Of a DNA stretch of 10,159 bases, positions 1 through 6,864 are shown one piece after another (position 1 is the first letter of the stretch; every line of letters begins with the position of its first letter). The notes under the pieces were generated by a model. The model was given only the letters and a program-made list of their open reading frames with translations. It did no database searches and was not told the DNA's origin. A program made the position numbers and the translations under genes. Source of the stretch: CAYUJH01 sp964394585 (lineage in GTDB: Bacteria; Bacteroidota; Bacteroidia; Cytophagales; Flammeovirgaceae); contig CAYMYI010000137.1 of assembly GCA_964394585.1 (NCBI GenBank), positions 1 through 10,159 on the forward strand, given 5' to 3'.

Positions 1-173
1 AGGCTGTGGAAAAATTTTTGGAGTTGCCCGAAAAGACCGATTATCAAATCGTCAATCTTGTAGGGGAAATTATTAAAACAGGTGTAGCTCGAAAGATTGA
101 CTGTACTGATTTGGAAACCGGCACGTACATTATCAATTTTGGTAATCGTAATTTGCGGTTTCAAAAATTATAG
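1..173 (+). CDS. 3' end of a probable secreted protein with T9SS type-A-like sorting domain (partial)
   Basis: The reading frame is open from the left edge (first full codon at base 3) to TAG at 171-173, giving 56 residues. The tail has the pattern YQIVNLVGEIIKTG, then ID-x-x-x-L-x-x-G-x-Y-I-I, and ends in RFQKL. That is the layout of the Por/type IX secretion C-terminal sorting domain: a beta strand, a Gly turn, 'L..G.Y', and a final strand with a basic residue near the end. In that family the domain guides outer-membrane export and is then cleaved, leaving cargo in the medium or attached to the surface. The catalytic or binding part lies outside the window, so the cargo's function cannot be told. 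The stop lies 25 bases before the glycosyltransferase start, so cotranscription is possible. The call rests on a short motif match by eye. Confidence 0.65.
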   Translation, partial: AVEKFLELPEKTDYQIVNLVGEIIKTGVARKIDCTDLETGTYIINFGNRNLRFQKL

Positions 174-198
174 TTGCCTAAACCTTTGCTTCTCTTCG

Positions 199-1494
199 GT
201 GAAACGTGTATTAATCCTAGCTTTTGACTTTCCTCCCTATCATTCGATTGGCGCCCAACGCCCCCATAGCTGGTTTCGGCATTTTAAAAAGTACGGACTT
301 GAACCAACGGTAATCACGCGGCATTGGGATGCGGTCGACTCAGCCGAGGGTCGTAATTATGCTTCCGCCCAACAAACCGTTGAAGAAGAAGAAAGTGCTT
401 GGGGGAAAATCGTTCGAGTACCCTACAAAGCCAATATACGCGACCGCATGATTGCTCGCTATGGAATGCGGCGCTTCAGTTGGGTACGTAAAGCACTATC
501 ACTATGGCTTACAATCGGGCAGTATATTTCCTTCCGGTTTGATAACCTTGCTCCAATGTACCAAATGGCGCAAACCGAACTGGAAAAGCAACCCTACGCA
601 GCCATTATTGCCACAGGGGAGCCTTTTGTGCTTTTCCGCCATGCTGCACTTTTATCGGCAAAGTACGGAATCTACTGGGTTGCCGATTACCGCGACGGAT
701 GGTCGACCATCGCCCACATTACCTACTACGGTACTTTAGAGCGTTTTTTGTTTCGTTATGTTTTTCGGTCTATCGAAAAAAAATATTTAAAAAATGTACG
801 CCTCATTACTACGGCTGCACCTAACTACAAGACCGCTTTAGAAGCATTGCACCAGTCCAAACGAGTAGAGGTGGTGTACAATGGGTTCGATGATGACCTG
901 CTGACAAAACAGCCGAGGGGTACGGCATTGCAATTGGAGTATTTTACAGTCGCATATGCGGGAACGCTCTATCCGTACCAACCTATAGAAATTTTTTTAG
1001 AAGGGCTTGACCTGTTTCGAAAACGAAACCCTACCGCAAGCTGTCGCATTGTGTTTTATGGAATGAATTTTAATAAAGCGCAAAAGGAACGTGTATTGCA
1101 AGGTAGCAGCGCAGAAGTGGCAAAATGGTTGCTTTTTACAGATAAAATCCCCAAAGCACAACTATACCAAGAGGCACAGCAAGCGCACCTATTTTTATTA
1201 CTAGGAGATAAGTCGGTGCCTGCCTTAGCAGGTAAACTGTTTGATTATTTTTTGTTGCAACGTCAAATTCTTTTTGTAGTGCCCGACTCTGGCCCTCAAG
1301 AGGAAATTTTACAGGCATGTAACGCCGGGTTGTTTTGTACCGATGCCCATGCTGTGGCGAACCACCTGGCAGCGCAATACGATACTTGGAAGGCGGGAGG
1401 AACTCTCAAGTTTGAGGCAGAAGGGTACGAACAATTTAGCAGAGAAGTACAAGCGCAAAAACTCGCCGATTTATTGAAAGAAATTAGTAGGTAG
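199..1494 (+). CDS. GT4-type glycosyltransferase
   Basis: This 431-residue protein looks like a GT-B fold, family-4 glycosyltransferase, which moves a sugar from a nucleotide sugar to an acceptor, usually in surface polysaccharide or glycoprotein synthesis at the cytoplasmic face. The N-terminal half opens with KRVLILAFDFPPYHSIGAQR (residues 2-21), the usual first strand and Gly loop. VADYRDGW (161-168) follows, then VYNGFD (226-231), the hinge before the second domain. The C-terminal half starts with YAGTLY (253-258) and has a donor-site-like GKLFDYF (345-351) followed by an acidic PQEEI (366-370). No signal peptide or membrane segment is seen. I chose GTG at 199 because the family's first strand begins at once there. 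The frame stays open back to an ATG at 97, but that extension overlaps the coding end of the upstream gene and its translation is unlike the family. Donor and acceptor cannot be inferred. The 3' end overlaps the opposite-strand nucleotidyltransferase by 11 bases. Confidence 0.88.
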   Translation: MKRVLILAFDFPPYHSIGAQRPHSWFRHFKKYGLEPTVITRHWDAVDSAEGRNYASAQQTVEEEESAWGKIVRVPYKANIRDRMIARYGMRRFSWVRKALSLWLTIGQYISFRFDNLAPMYQMAQTELEKQPYAAIIATGEPFVLFRHAALLSAKYGIYWVADYRDGWSTIAHITYYGTLERFLFRYVFRSIEKKYLKNVRLITTAAPNYKTALEALHQSKRVEVVYNGFDDDLLTKQPRGTALQLEYFTVAYAGTLYPYQPIEIFLEGLDLFRKRNPTASCRIVFYGMNFNKAQKERVLQGSSAEVAKWLLFTDKIPKAQLYQEAQQAHLFLLLGDKSVPALAGKLFDYFLLQRQILFVVPDSGPQEEILQACNAGLFCTDAHAVANHLAAQYDTWKAGGTLKFEAEGYEQFSREVQAQKLADLLKEISR

Positions 1495-2161
1495 TACCCT
1501 CAGATTTTCGGAGTTGATGATAGTCTGCCGGAGTGTCTATATCGATGATTCCTTTTTCAAAAGGAATGGAAAGTACCTGATGAGCGTGGCGTTGAATGAG
1601 CTTGCGTGCTCCGATACCATCTGGTAGTTCCTGCATTTCCTCAAATAGCTTGGCACTGAATATGGCAGGCACTCCCAATGCACCCCCATAAGAAGACGCT
1701 ACAATAAGGGGTTGCTTGTCTTGCCACGTGTTAACAAGTTTGCGCAGATGCTCTGCCTGAAGATACGGTTGGTCGCATACCATCACCAAAGCCGCACAAG
1801 GAGCTTCGGCTTGCAACGTTTCAAGCCCTTTTTTTAAGCTGCTTCCCATGCCTGTTTGCCATGCCGGGTTAAAGCGTATAGCCACTGGGTAACTAGCACA
1901 AAGTGAAGCGACTTCTTCGGCATAAGCTCCCACCACTACTACAATCGATTTAAGCGGTACTTGTACCGATTGCAACAAGGTATGTTCAAGCAAGGTAGCA
2001 CCACGGTACGATAGCAACTGTTTAGGTTGCCCTAGCCGTGAAGAGTTGCCTGCTGCTAGCAATATTCCAGATACATTTTGGGTTAGTTGAGCCATACCGT
2101 CATGGAGGTTTGGGTAAAAAGAATTAGATTCTATCCTATAAAGTAAATCTTTTTTAGACAT
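1484..2161 (-). CDS. MocA/MobA-like nucleotidyltransferase
   Basis: This 225-residue protein belongs to the NTP-transferase family of molybdenum-cofactor nucleotidyltransferases (MobA adds GMP, MocA adds CMP to molybdopterin). The nucleotide loop LAAGNSSRLGQPK is at residues 35-47; GMGSSLKKG (104-112), the metal-site VCDQP (128-132) and DIDTPADY (207-214) follow. LAAG rather than LAGG is the form known for CTP-using MocA, so CTP is the better guess. No other cofactor gene is nearby, so the true substrate is unproven; related proteins also act on sugars or other small molecules. The start is uncertain. ATG at 2161 leaves only 8 bases before the divergent nnr start and adds about 30 residues before the loop. 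An internal ATG at 2095 gives 203 residues, closer to the usual length, and frees 74 bases for promoters. The stop lies inside the end of the glycosyltransferase. Confidence 0.87.
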   Translation of the reverse strand: MSKKDLLYRIESNSFYPNLHDGMAQLTQNVSGILLAAGNSSRLGQPKQLLSYRGATLLEHTLLQSVQVPLKSIVVVVGAYAEEVASLCASYPVAIRFNPAWQTGMGSSLKKGLETLQAEAPCAALVMVCDQPYLQAEHLRKLVNTWQDKQPLIVASSYGGALGVPAIFSAKLFEEMQELPDGIGARKLIQRHAHQVLSIPFEKGIIDIDTPADYHQLRKSEGTTY

Positions 2162-2169
2162 AAGGTGCT

Positions 2170-3702
2170 ATGAAGTTATTTACCGCAGAGCAAATCCGCA
2201 CTTGGGATGCCTACACCATGCAGCATGAGCCTATTCTCTCCCTGGACTTGATGGAACGTGCCTCGCATGCTTTTGTAGAATGGTACGTAGCACGCAAGTG
2301 GGAAAAATACCCGGTTTACATATTTTGTGGAATTGGTAACAATGGCGGGGATGGGCTTGCAATTGCCAGAATGCTACATCGCAGAGGGTTTACCGTACAA
2401 GTGTGGGTAGTAGCGTTCTCGGTAAATACCTCAGCAGATTTTGCTGCCAATCGGCATCGGTTGCAAGAGTGCTTACCTATCGGTACGGTGCAATCTACAG
2501 AAGAACTACCCGAAATCCCTCCTCAGGCTATTATAGTAGATGCCCTGTTAGGTTCGGGGTTAAGCCGCCCGGCGGAGGGGCTTGTCTTATCTGCCATACA
2601 ACACATTAACCGCCATAAAGGCATTGTAGTCGCAGTAGATATCGCATCGGGCTTATTCAGCGATCGATTTTCCCCCTCTCTCGAAACATCAGTGGTACAC
2701 CCAACACATACGGTGAGTTTTCAAGCACCTAAAGTAGCGTTTTTCATGCCTGAAAATGCGATTGCCGTGCGCAAATGGCATACCGTTTCTATTGGGTTAC
2801 ACCCTGCATACGAAGCCCATACATCTACACCTTATTTTTATGTAGATCCGCAAGAAGTTCAGTACCGATGGCAACCCCGCGATACATTTTCGCATAAGGG
2901 AACTTTTGGTCATGCCTTGATGATCGCCGGGAGTTACGGTAAGATAGGGGCTGCGGTGTTAGCTACCAAAGCAGTACTGCGTGCAGGTGCAGGGCTTGTA
3001 ACGGCTTATGTGCCTTCTTGTGGGTATGCAGTGTTGCAAAGTATTGTACCAGAAGCTATGTGCCTTACCGATTCGCATAGGGAGCAAATTACGGAATTTC
3101 CACCGGTAAATAGCTATCGAACCATAGGCATTGGTCCAGGGCTAGGAAAAGCCTCGGCAACTCGGCAGGCATTATTCAAGTTTTTAGACCAAACAATCAC
3201 CGCACCCTTAGTGCTGGATGCCGACGCGATTAATCTGCTCAGCGCGCATCCAAAATTACTTGAAAAAGTACCCTCTCAAAGTGTATTTACCCCACACCCG
3301 AAAGAGTTTGAACGGCTAGTAGGAGAAACAGCTCATTCGTTTGAGCGCTTAGACGCTTTAGTACAATTCTGCCAAATTCACCGTGTGTTTGTGGTGCTAA
3401 AGGGAGCACATACTGCCATTGGTACGCCCGAGGGAAAGGTATATTTTAACAGCACAGGTAACCCCGGAATGGCTACAGCAGGCAGTGGCGATGTGTTAAC
3501 CGGGATTTTGACAGGACTTCTTGCGCAACCCTACACTACAGAAGATGCCGTACTGTTAGGAGTGTACCTTCATGGTATTGCTGCCGATTTTGCAATGGAA
3601 GAGCAATCGCAAGAATCACTCGTTGCAACCGACCTAATCGCGTATTTGGGCAAAGCTTTTCAGCATATCGCTCAACTTGGTACGCCCGAATCCTCTGAAT
3701 AG
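2170..3702 (+). CDS. nnr: Bifunctional NAD(P)H-hydrate epimerase / ADP-dependent NAD(P)H-hydrate dehydratase
   Basis: This 510-residue protein repairs damaged NADHX and NADPHX in the cytoplasm. The N-terminal YjeF_N domain (about 1-215) interconverts the R and S hydrates. It carries GNNGGDG (56-62), VDALLGSGL (123-131) and VAVDIASG (154-161). The last motif is usually DIPSG; here Ala159 replaces Pro. The C-terminal ribokinase-like domain (about 225-500) dehydrates the S form using ADP. It shows KGTFGHALMIAGS (243-255), GPGLG (322-326), DADAIN (350-355), TPHPKEF (374-380), LKGAHT (410-415) and GNPGMATAGSGDVLTGI (430-446), where D441 is the expected catalytic residue. The length matches the fused bacterial enzyme, and both halves look intact apart from that one change. 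ATG 2170 begins MKLFTAEQIRTWD, the normal family start. It is the first gene of the rightward series, divergent from the nucleotidyltransferase. Confidence 0.95.
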   Translation: MKLFTAEQIRTWDAYTMQHEPILSLDLMERASHAFVEWYVARKWEKYPVYIFCGIGNNGGDGLAIARMLHRRGFTVQVWVVAFSVNTSADFAANRHRLQECLPIGTVQSTEELPEIPPQAIIVDALLGSGLSRPAEGLVLSAIQHINRHKGIVVAVDIASGLFSDRFSPSLETSVVHPTHTVSFQAPKVAFFMPENAIAVRKWHTVSIGLHPAYEAHTSTPYFYVDPQEVQYRWQPRDTFSHKGTFGHALMIAGSYGKIGAAVLATKAVLRAGAGLVTAYVPSCGYAVLQSIVPEAMCLTDSHREQITEFPPVNSYRTIGIGPGLGKASATRQALFKFLDQTITAPLVLDADAINLLSAHPKLLEKVPSQSVFTPHPKEFERLVGETAHSFERLDALVQFCQIHRVFVVLKGAHTAIGTPEGKVYFNSTGNPGMATAGSGDVLTGILTGLLAQPYTTEDAVLLGVYLHGIAADFAMEEQSQESLVATDLIAYLGKAFQHIAQLGTPESSE

Positions 3703-3825
3703 CTACACAATATTTCATAGTTTTGTAACGGCAAACGCTATATTTTCGCAAAGGGAATACTTTTCGGCTAAAAGTCCGTATATCAGACTTGTTCACTTTA
3801 TTTCCATTTTCAAAACCAGCGCATC
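3703..3825 (+). promoter_or_regulatory. Leader of the MlaD/MCE gene with a promoter-like motif and small inverted repeat
   Basis: This 123-base gap holds TTTTG at 3721-3725 and, 15 bases on, TATTTTCG at 3741-3748. The second resembles the Bacteroidota -7 box TAnnTTTG with one mismatch, but the spacing is shorter than usual. Just downstream is ACTTTT-N5-AAAAGT (3759-3775), a perfect but AT-rich 6-base inverted repeat. A promoter for the MCE gene here is plausible and would give a leader of roughly 70 bases. No Shine-Dalgarno sequence is seen before the GTG start at 3826. The assignment is by eye and weak. Confidence 0.25.
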
Positions 3826-4764
3826 GTGATTTCAAAAGAATTTAAAGTAGGGTTATTAGCTCTTGTATCAGGAGTTGTTTTGTACGTAGGGTTCAATTAT
3901 CTAAAAGGAATAGAGCTATTCTCTAATACGAACACCTATGTGGCACGCTATAGCCGAATCGATGGCTTGCAAGTATCGAACCCGGTAAAAATTAATGGAA
4001 TGTCTGTAGGGCGGGTAAGCAATATTGAAATTGAACAAGATGAGGCCCATTCCCTACTAGTAAGTTTGGAAGTACGCGAAGATATCCGAGTAGGAGCAGG
4101 CTCAGTTGCCCTGCTGACCGATGGAGATTTGCTAGGAGGAAAGCTCGTTGAACTGCAAATTTCAGATACTTCTCCATACTTAGGCGATGGCGACACGATT
4201 GCTTCAAAAACAGGGAAAGGCCTCACCGATTTGATGCAAGAGAAAGCCTTGCCAGTACTTGCCAATTTTGATTCTACCATCATTACGCTAAACCAGCTAG
4301 CTAGCGAATACAAAGGGATGGGCACGCAAGTAAAGCAAACCATGCAGAATGTAGAAGGCGCTACTGCCCAAGTGAACCTGATGCTAGCAGAAAACCGAGC
4401 CCGTATCGCAAAAATCTTAGAAACTATTGATAAACTTTCGGCAAGTATGGCGGAAACCGAAAAAGAACTAAAACCGCTGTTATCGAATATGAATACGCTT
4501 TCCGACAGTCTAAAAAGTGCCCCTATTGCTGCCACCATCGCCGAAACCAAAGCCGTGCTTGAAGAAGCAAAAGCCAGCATGCAAGCACTAAACGAGGCGG
4601 AAGGGACTATGGGTCTACTCCTCAAAAACGATTCTTTATACCGTAACATGGATCAGGCAATTCGCGATTTAGATAGCTTATTTATCGATATGAAAGATCG
4701 CCCCGGTCGGTATATCCACTTCAGCGTATTTGGAAAAAAAGATAAAGACAAAAAGAAGAAATAA
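3826..4764 (+). CDS. MlaD/MCE-family lipid-transport substrate-binding protein
   Basis: This 312-residue protein is an MlaD-like MCE protein. In known systems such proteins form hexameric rings anchored in the inner membrane that help move phospholipids between membranes with an ABC permease and ATPase. Residues 1-7 are cytoplasmic, a single membrane helix spans about 8-26 (GLLALVSGVVLYVGF), and the MCE domain follows at about 37-113 with IDGLQVSNPVKINGMSVGRV (45-64) and LLTDGDLLGGKLVEL (96-110). Residues about 140-290 are mostly helical with heptad-like spacing, as in MCE proteins that form a needle or channel. The end, GLLLKNDSLYRNM then DRPGRYIHFSVFGKK, is typical of Bacteroidota members, and a Lys-rich tail closes the protein. 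The GTG start puts ISKEFKVGLL at the N terminus, as expected. No ATPase or permease partner is next to it, so partners are presumably elsewhere. Confidence 0.92.
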   Translation: MISKEFKVGLLALVSGVVLYVGFNYLKGIELFSNTNTYVARYSRIDGLQVSNPVKINGMSVGRVSNIEIEQDEAHSLLVSLEVREDIRVGAGSVALLTDGDLLGGKLVELQISDTSPYLGDGDTIASKTGKGLTDLMQEKALPVLANFDSTIITLNQLASEYKGMGTQVKQTMQNVEGATAQVNLMLAENRARIAKILETIDKLSASMAETEKELKPLLSNMNTLSDSLKSAPIAATIAETKAVLEEAKASMQALNEAEGTMGLLLKNDSLYRNMDQAIRDLDSLFIDMKDRPGRYIHFSVFGKKDKDKKKK

Positions 4765-4803
4765 TACGACTGCCCATATGCTAACTGTGGGGTAATGTAT
4801 AAA

Positions 4804-4815
4804 TTGAATATTCAA
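4804..4815. repeat. 12-base perfect palindrome upstream of the 205-residue protein gene
   Basis: TTGAATATTCAA reads the same on both strands. It lies in the 83-base gap after the MCE gene, about 33 bases before the next start. It could be an operator half-site pair. However, a 12-base palindrome is expected about two or three times by chance in a window this size, so only its intergenic position makes it worth noting. Confidence 0.2.
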
Positions 4816-4847
4816 GTCTTAGTGTAAAACTCCTTAAATCGACTACC

Positions 4848-5465
4848 ATGATTACAGATAGCGAATTTGTAGCGCTGATGAACGACAAAGATGTGCTGGC
4901 GGCTACCATGAATTTGAAAAAAGATTTTTTGACCTCGGAAATGGATTTCATCGAACTGGGGGATGACGACTTTGTAGCCCTAGTCTTTTTGGCACCCACT
5001 GTAGGCATTGCACTTGCCAATGGAACTATTAGCCTGTACGAGCAACTCCTCCTCAACAACAAAGCAAGGAAGTTATCGCGCGGCAGCTATTTCCTTAAAA
5101 AAGATCCGGTTATAAAAGGACTGCAATTTTTAATTAAAAACTTTACCGATTGGGAAAACAAGTTTTACTATCTCATTGAAATGGTGGTACATTCTTCCCT
5201 TAAAAAGAATGAAATGGTGTATAATACGCTGAAAAACGAAGCATCGCTTTCTGGCGATTTTAAAGTAGATGTGTTAAACGCCCCATATGTATTTGTGAAG
5301 TTTTTATCGTTTATCTTCTTAGAAGAAGAAGACGATTTAATGAATGATCGCGCCATCTCGAAAGTGGAACACGATAAAATTTTAGAAATCGCCAAGAAAA
5401 TCAGTATTGCAGAAATTCCATTGTTCAAAGTGTTTTGGGAAACTTTTGAAGTAGTTGAAAGCTGA
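4848..5465 (+). CDS. Unrecognised 205-residue protein, predicted helical and cytoplasmic
   Basis: I do not recognise the family. The protein is rich in acidic and hydrophobic residues. It has no signal peptide, no cysteine, no clear membrane segment and no nucleotide-binding loop. Notable parts are an acidic patch DFIELGDDDF (33-42), a short apolar stretch ALVFLAPTVGIALANGTISL (44-63), a basic KARKLSRGSYFLKKD (72-86), and an acidic LEEEDDLMNDR (158-168) after an aromatic run. Most of it would form amphipathic helices, suggesting a compact helical bundle or a binding partner rather than a classic enzyme. ATG 4848 is the first good start. It sits between the MCE gene (83-base gap) and menF (92-base gap) on the same strand, but neither neighbour tells its role. 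Base composition resembles its neighbours, so there is no sign of recent transfer. It is probably real given its length, codon pattern and position. Confidence 0.75.
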   Translation: MITDSEFVALMNDKDVLAATMNLKKDFLTSEMDFIELGDDDFVALVFLAPTVGIALANGTISLYEQLLLNNKARKLSRGSYFLKKDPVIKGLQFLIKNFTDWENKFYYLIEMVVHSSLKKNEMVYNTLKNEASLSGDFKVDVLNAPYVFVKFLSFIFLEEEDDLMNDRAISKVEHDKILEIAKKISIAEIPLFKVFWETFEVVES

Positions 5466-5557
5466 GAGAAGCTGCTGTCCGAAAACCCTGTAAATACCTG
5501 TTTGGGAAGCTAAAACTTTACACAAACGGTTAGCAAGGAAACCATTATTAGAGAATT

Positions 5558-6781
5558 TTGAGAAAAACGCCTGCTGATATACTTTCCAAGGTGCAGAGTT
5601 ATTCACTTGAACACATTCTGTACACCGCTTTTTTGGAAAAATGCCCCGTAGCCTTGTGGAAATTACCCAACCAAGCTACCTATCATTTAATTGTAGCACA
5701 GGAAACGAAAAAAATTCTACAGGCTGACCTAGAGCAGATAGGCAGTGGGTTTTTAATGGCTCCTTTTGAAGCAAGTGATGATAACCCGTTGGTATTTGTT
5801 TCGGCTGATTTGCACTTTACCCTTCAGGTTTCTGAAGAAACCACACCTCATGCATTTACCCCACAAGTTACATGGGCAGCGGACACTTCATTTCAAGAAC
5901 ATTTTTTGCAAAAGTTAGCAAGGCAAACTGATCTGGCTTCGAGGGGGCATTTTTTTGCTCGCCAAAATCTATCGAAGGAAGGAGAAGCAACGGAACAGCA
6001 CTACATCCAAATGGTGGAAAAGGCAGTGAGTGCCATGCAGGCAGGAGCTTTTCAAAAAGTAGTACTTTCTCGTTATCGCAAGCAGCCGATTCGCCCCAAC
6101 TTCAATGTGGCGAAAAGTTTTCTGCGTATTGCTAGGCAGTATCCTTCTGCATTTGTATCGTTAACATCTTCGCCCGAAACAGGCACTTGGCTAGGAGCCT
6201 CGCCCGAAATCTTAGTAGAAATCGATAAGCAGCAATATTTCCGCACGATTGCTCTGGCAGGCACACAACCTAAAACAGCATTTCCCAGCCTCAAAGAAGT
6301 TACTTGGAAGCAGAAGGAGATTGAAGAACAAGCGATGGTTAGCCGTTATATCATCAATTGTTTTAAAAAAATTCGTTTGCGCGAGTTTGAAGAAATAGGG
6401 CCACGCACGGTTGCAGCGGCATCTTTAGTGCATTTACGTACCGATTTTTTAGTGGATTTAAATGCAACTCATTTCCCCGAACTAGGCTCAGTAATGTTGC
6501 AACTTTTGCACCCTACATCAGCAGTATGTGGTATGCCCAAACAAGAAGCGCTTAATTTTCTGCTCGAAGAAGAGCGCTACAACCGCGCCTACTACAGCGG
6601 ATACCTTGGCCCGGTAAGGATGGCAAACAGTACGCACTTATTTGTAAATTTACGCTGTGTACAGCTTACGCAAAGCGAAGCAGTTTTTTATGCAGGAGCA
6701 GGCATTACTGCCGATTCTGTCGCAGCAAAAGAGTGGGAAGAAACTGCGCTGAAAATGCAAACGATTGCTTCGCTCTTATAA
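5558..6781 (+). CDS. menF: Isochorismate synthase (chorismate-binding family)
   Basis: This 407-residue enzyme converts chorismate to isochorismate, the first step of the classic menaquinone pathway, in the cytoplasm. The chorismate-binding domain fills about residues 145-405. It shows KVVLSR (167-172) with the presumed base Lys167, and GASPEIL (213-219) with the presumed acid Glu217. These are 50 residues apart, as are the matching Lys190 and Glu240 of E. coli MenF. IALAGTQP (231-238), LHPTSAVCGMPK (317-328), the metal-site EEERYNRAYYSGYLGPV (337-353) and YAGAGITADS (378-387) follow. VALWKLPNQ (31-39) near the start suits Bacteroidota MenF. The start is TTG 5558, just three codons after an in-frame stop; GTG 5591 is the other candidate. 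Isochorismate for a siderophore is possible, but no such genes are nearby. No other men gene is in the window. Confidence 0.92.
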   Translation: MRKTPADILSKVQSYSLEHILYTAFLEKCPVALWKLPNQATYHLIVAQETKKILQADLEQIGSGFLMAPFEASDDNPLVFVSADLHFTLQVSEETTPHAFTPQVTWAADTSFQEHFLQKLARQTDLASRGHFFARQNLSKEGEATEQHYIQMVEKAVSAMQAGAFQKVVLSRYRKQPIRPNFNVAKSFLRIARQYPSAFVSLTSSPETGTWLGASPEILVEIDKQQYFRTIALAGTQPKTAFPSLKEVTWKQKEIEEQAMVSRYIINCFKKIRLREFEEIGPRTVAAASLVHLRTDFLVDLNATHFPELGSVMLQLLHPTSAVCGMPKQEALNFLLEEERYNRAYYSGYLGPVRMANSTHLFVNLRCVQLTQSEAVFYAGAGITADSVAAKEWEETALKMQTIASLL

Positions 6782-6864
6782 AACGGCAGAGGCGGAATAG
6801 CAAAAACAGACTGAATAGGTAAAGGGTAGGCTGTGTTTTCAACAATCAACAAAGAAGAATCAAT

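Noticed and set aside
452..739. 95-codon open frame inside the glycosyltransferase gene
   Set aside because: Out-of-frame shadow of conserved glycosyltransferase sequence with no sensible protein features.
3948..4649. 233-codon open frame antisense to the MCE gene
   Set aside because: Its translation is Ser-rich and low in complexity, with no recognisable motif. It is fully covered by a well-supported gene on the other strand and is best seen as a by-product of codon bias.
4771..4793. CCCA ... TGGG hairpin after the MCE gene as a terminator
   Set aside because: The stem is only four bases with a long loop and no T run, too weak for an intrinsic terminator.
5509..5534. GCTAA ... TTAGC inverted repeat before menF
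   Set aside because: Five-base arms separated by 16 bases, with no T run and no match to a known leader, are expected by chance.
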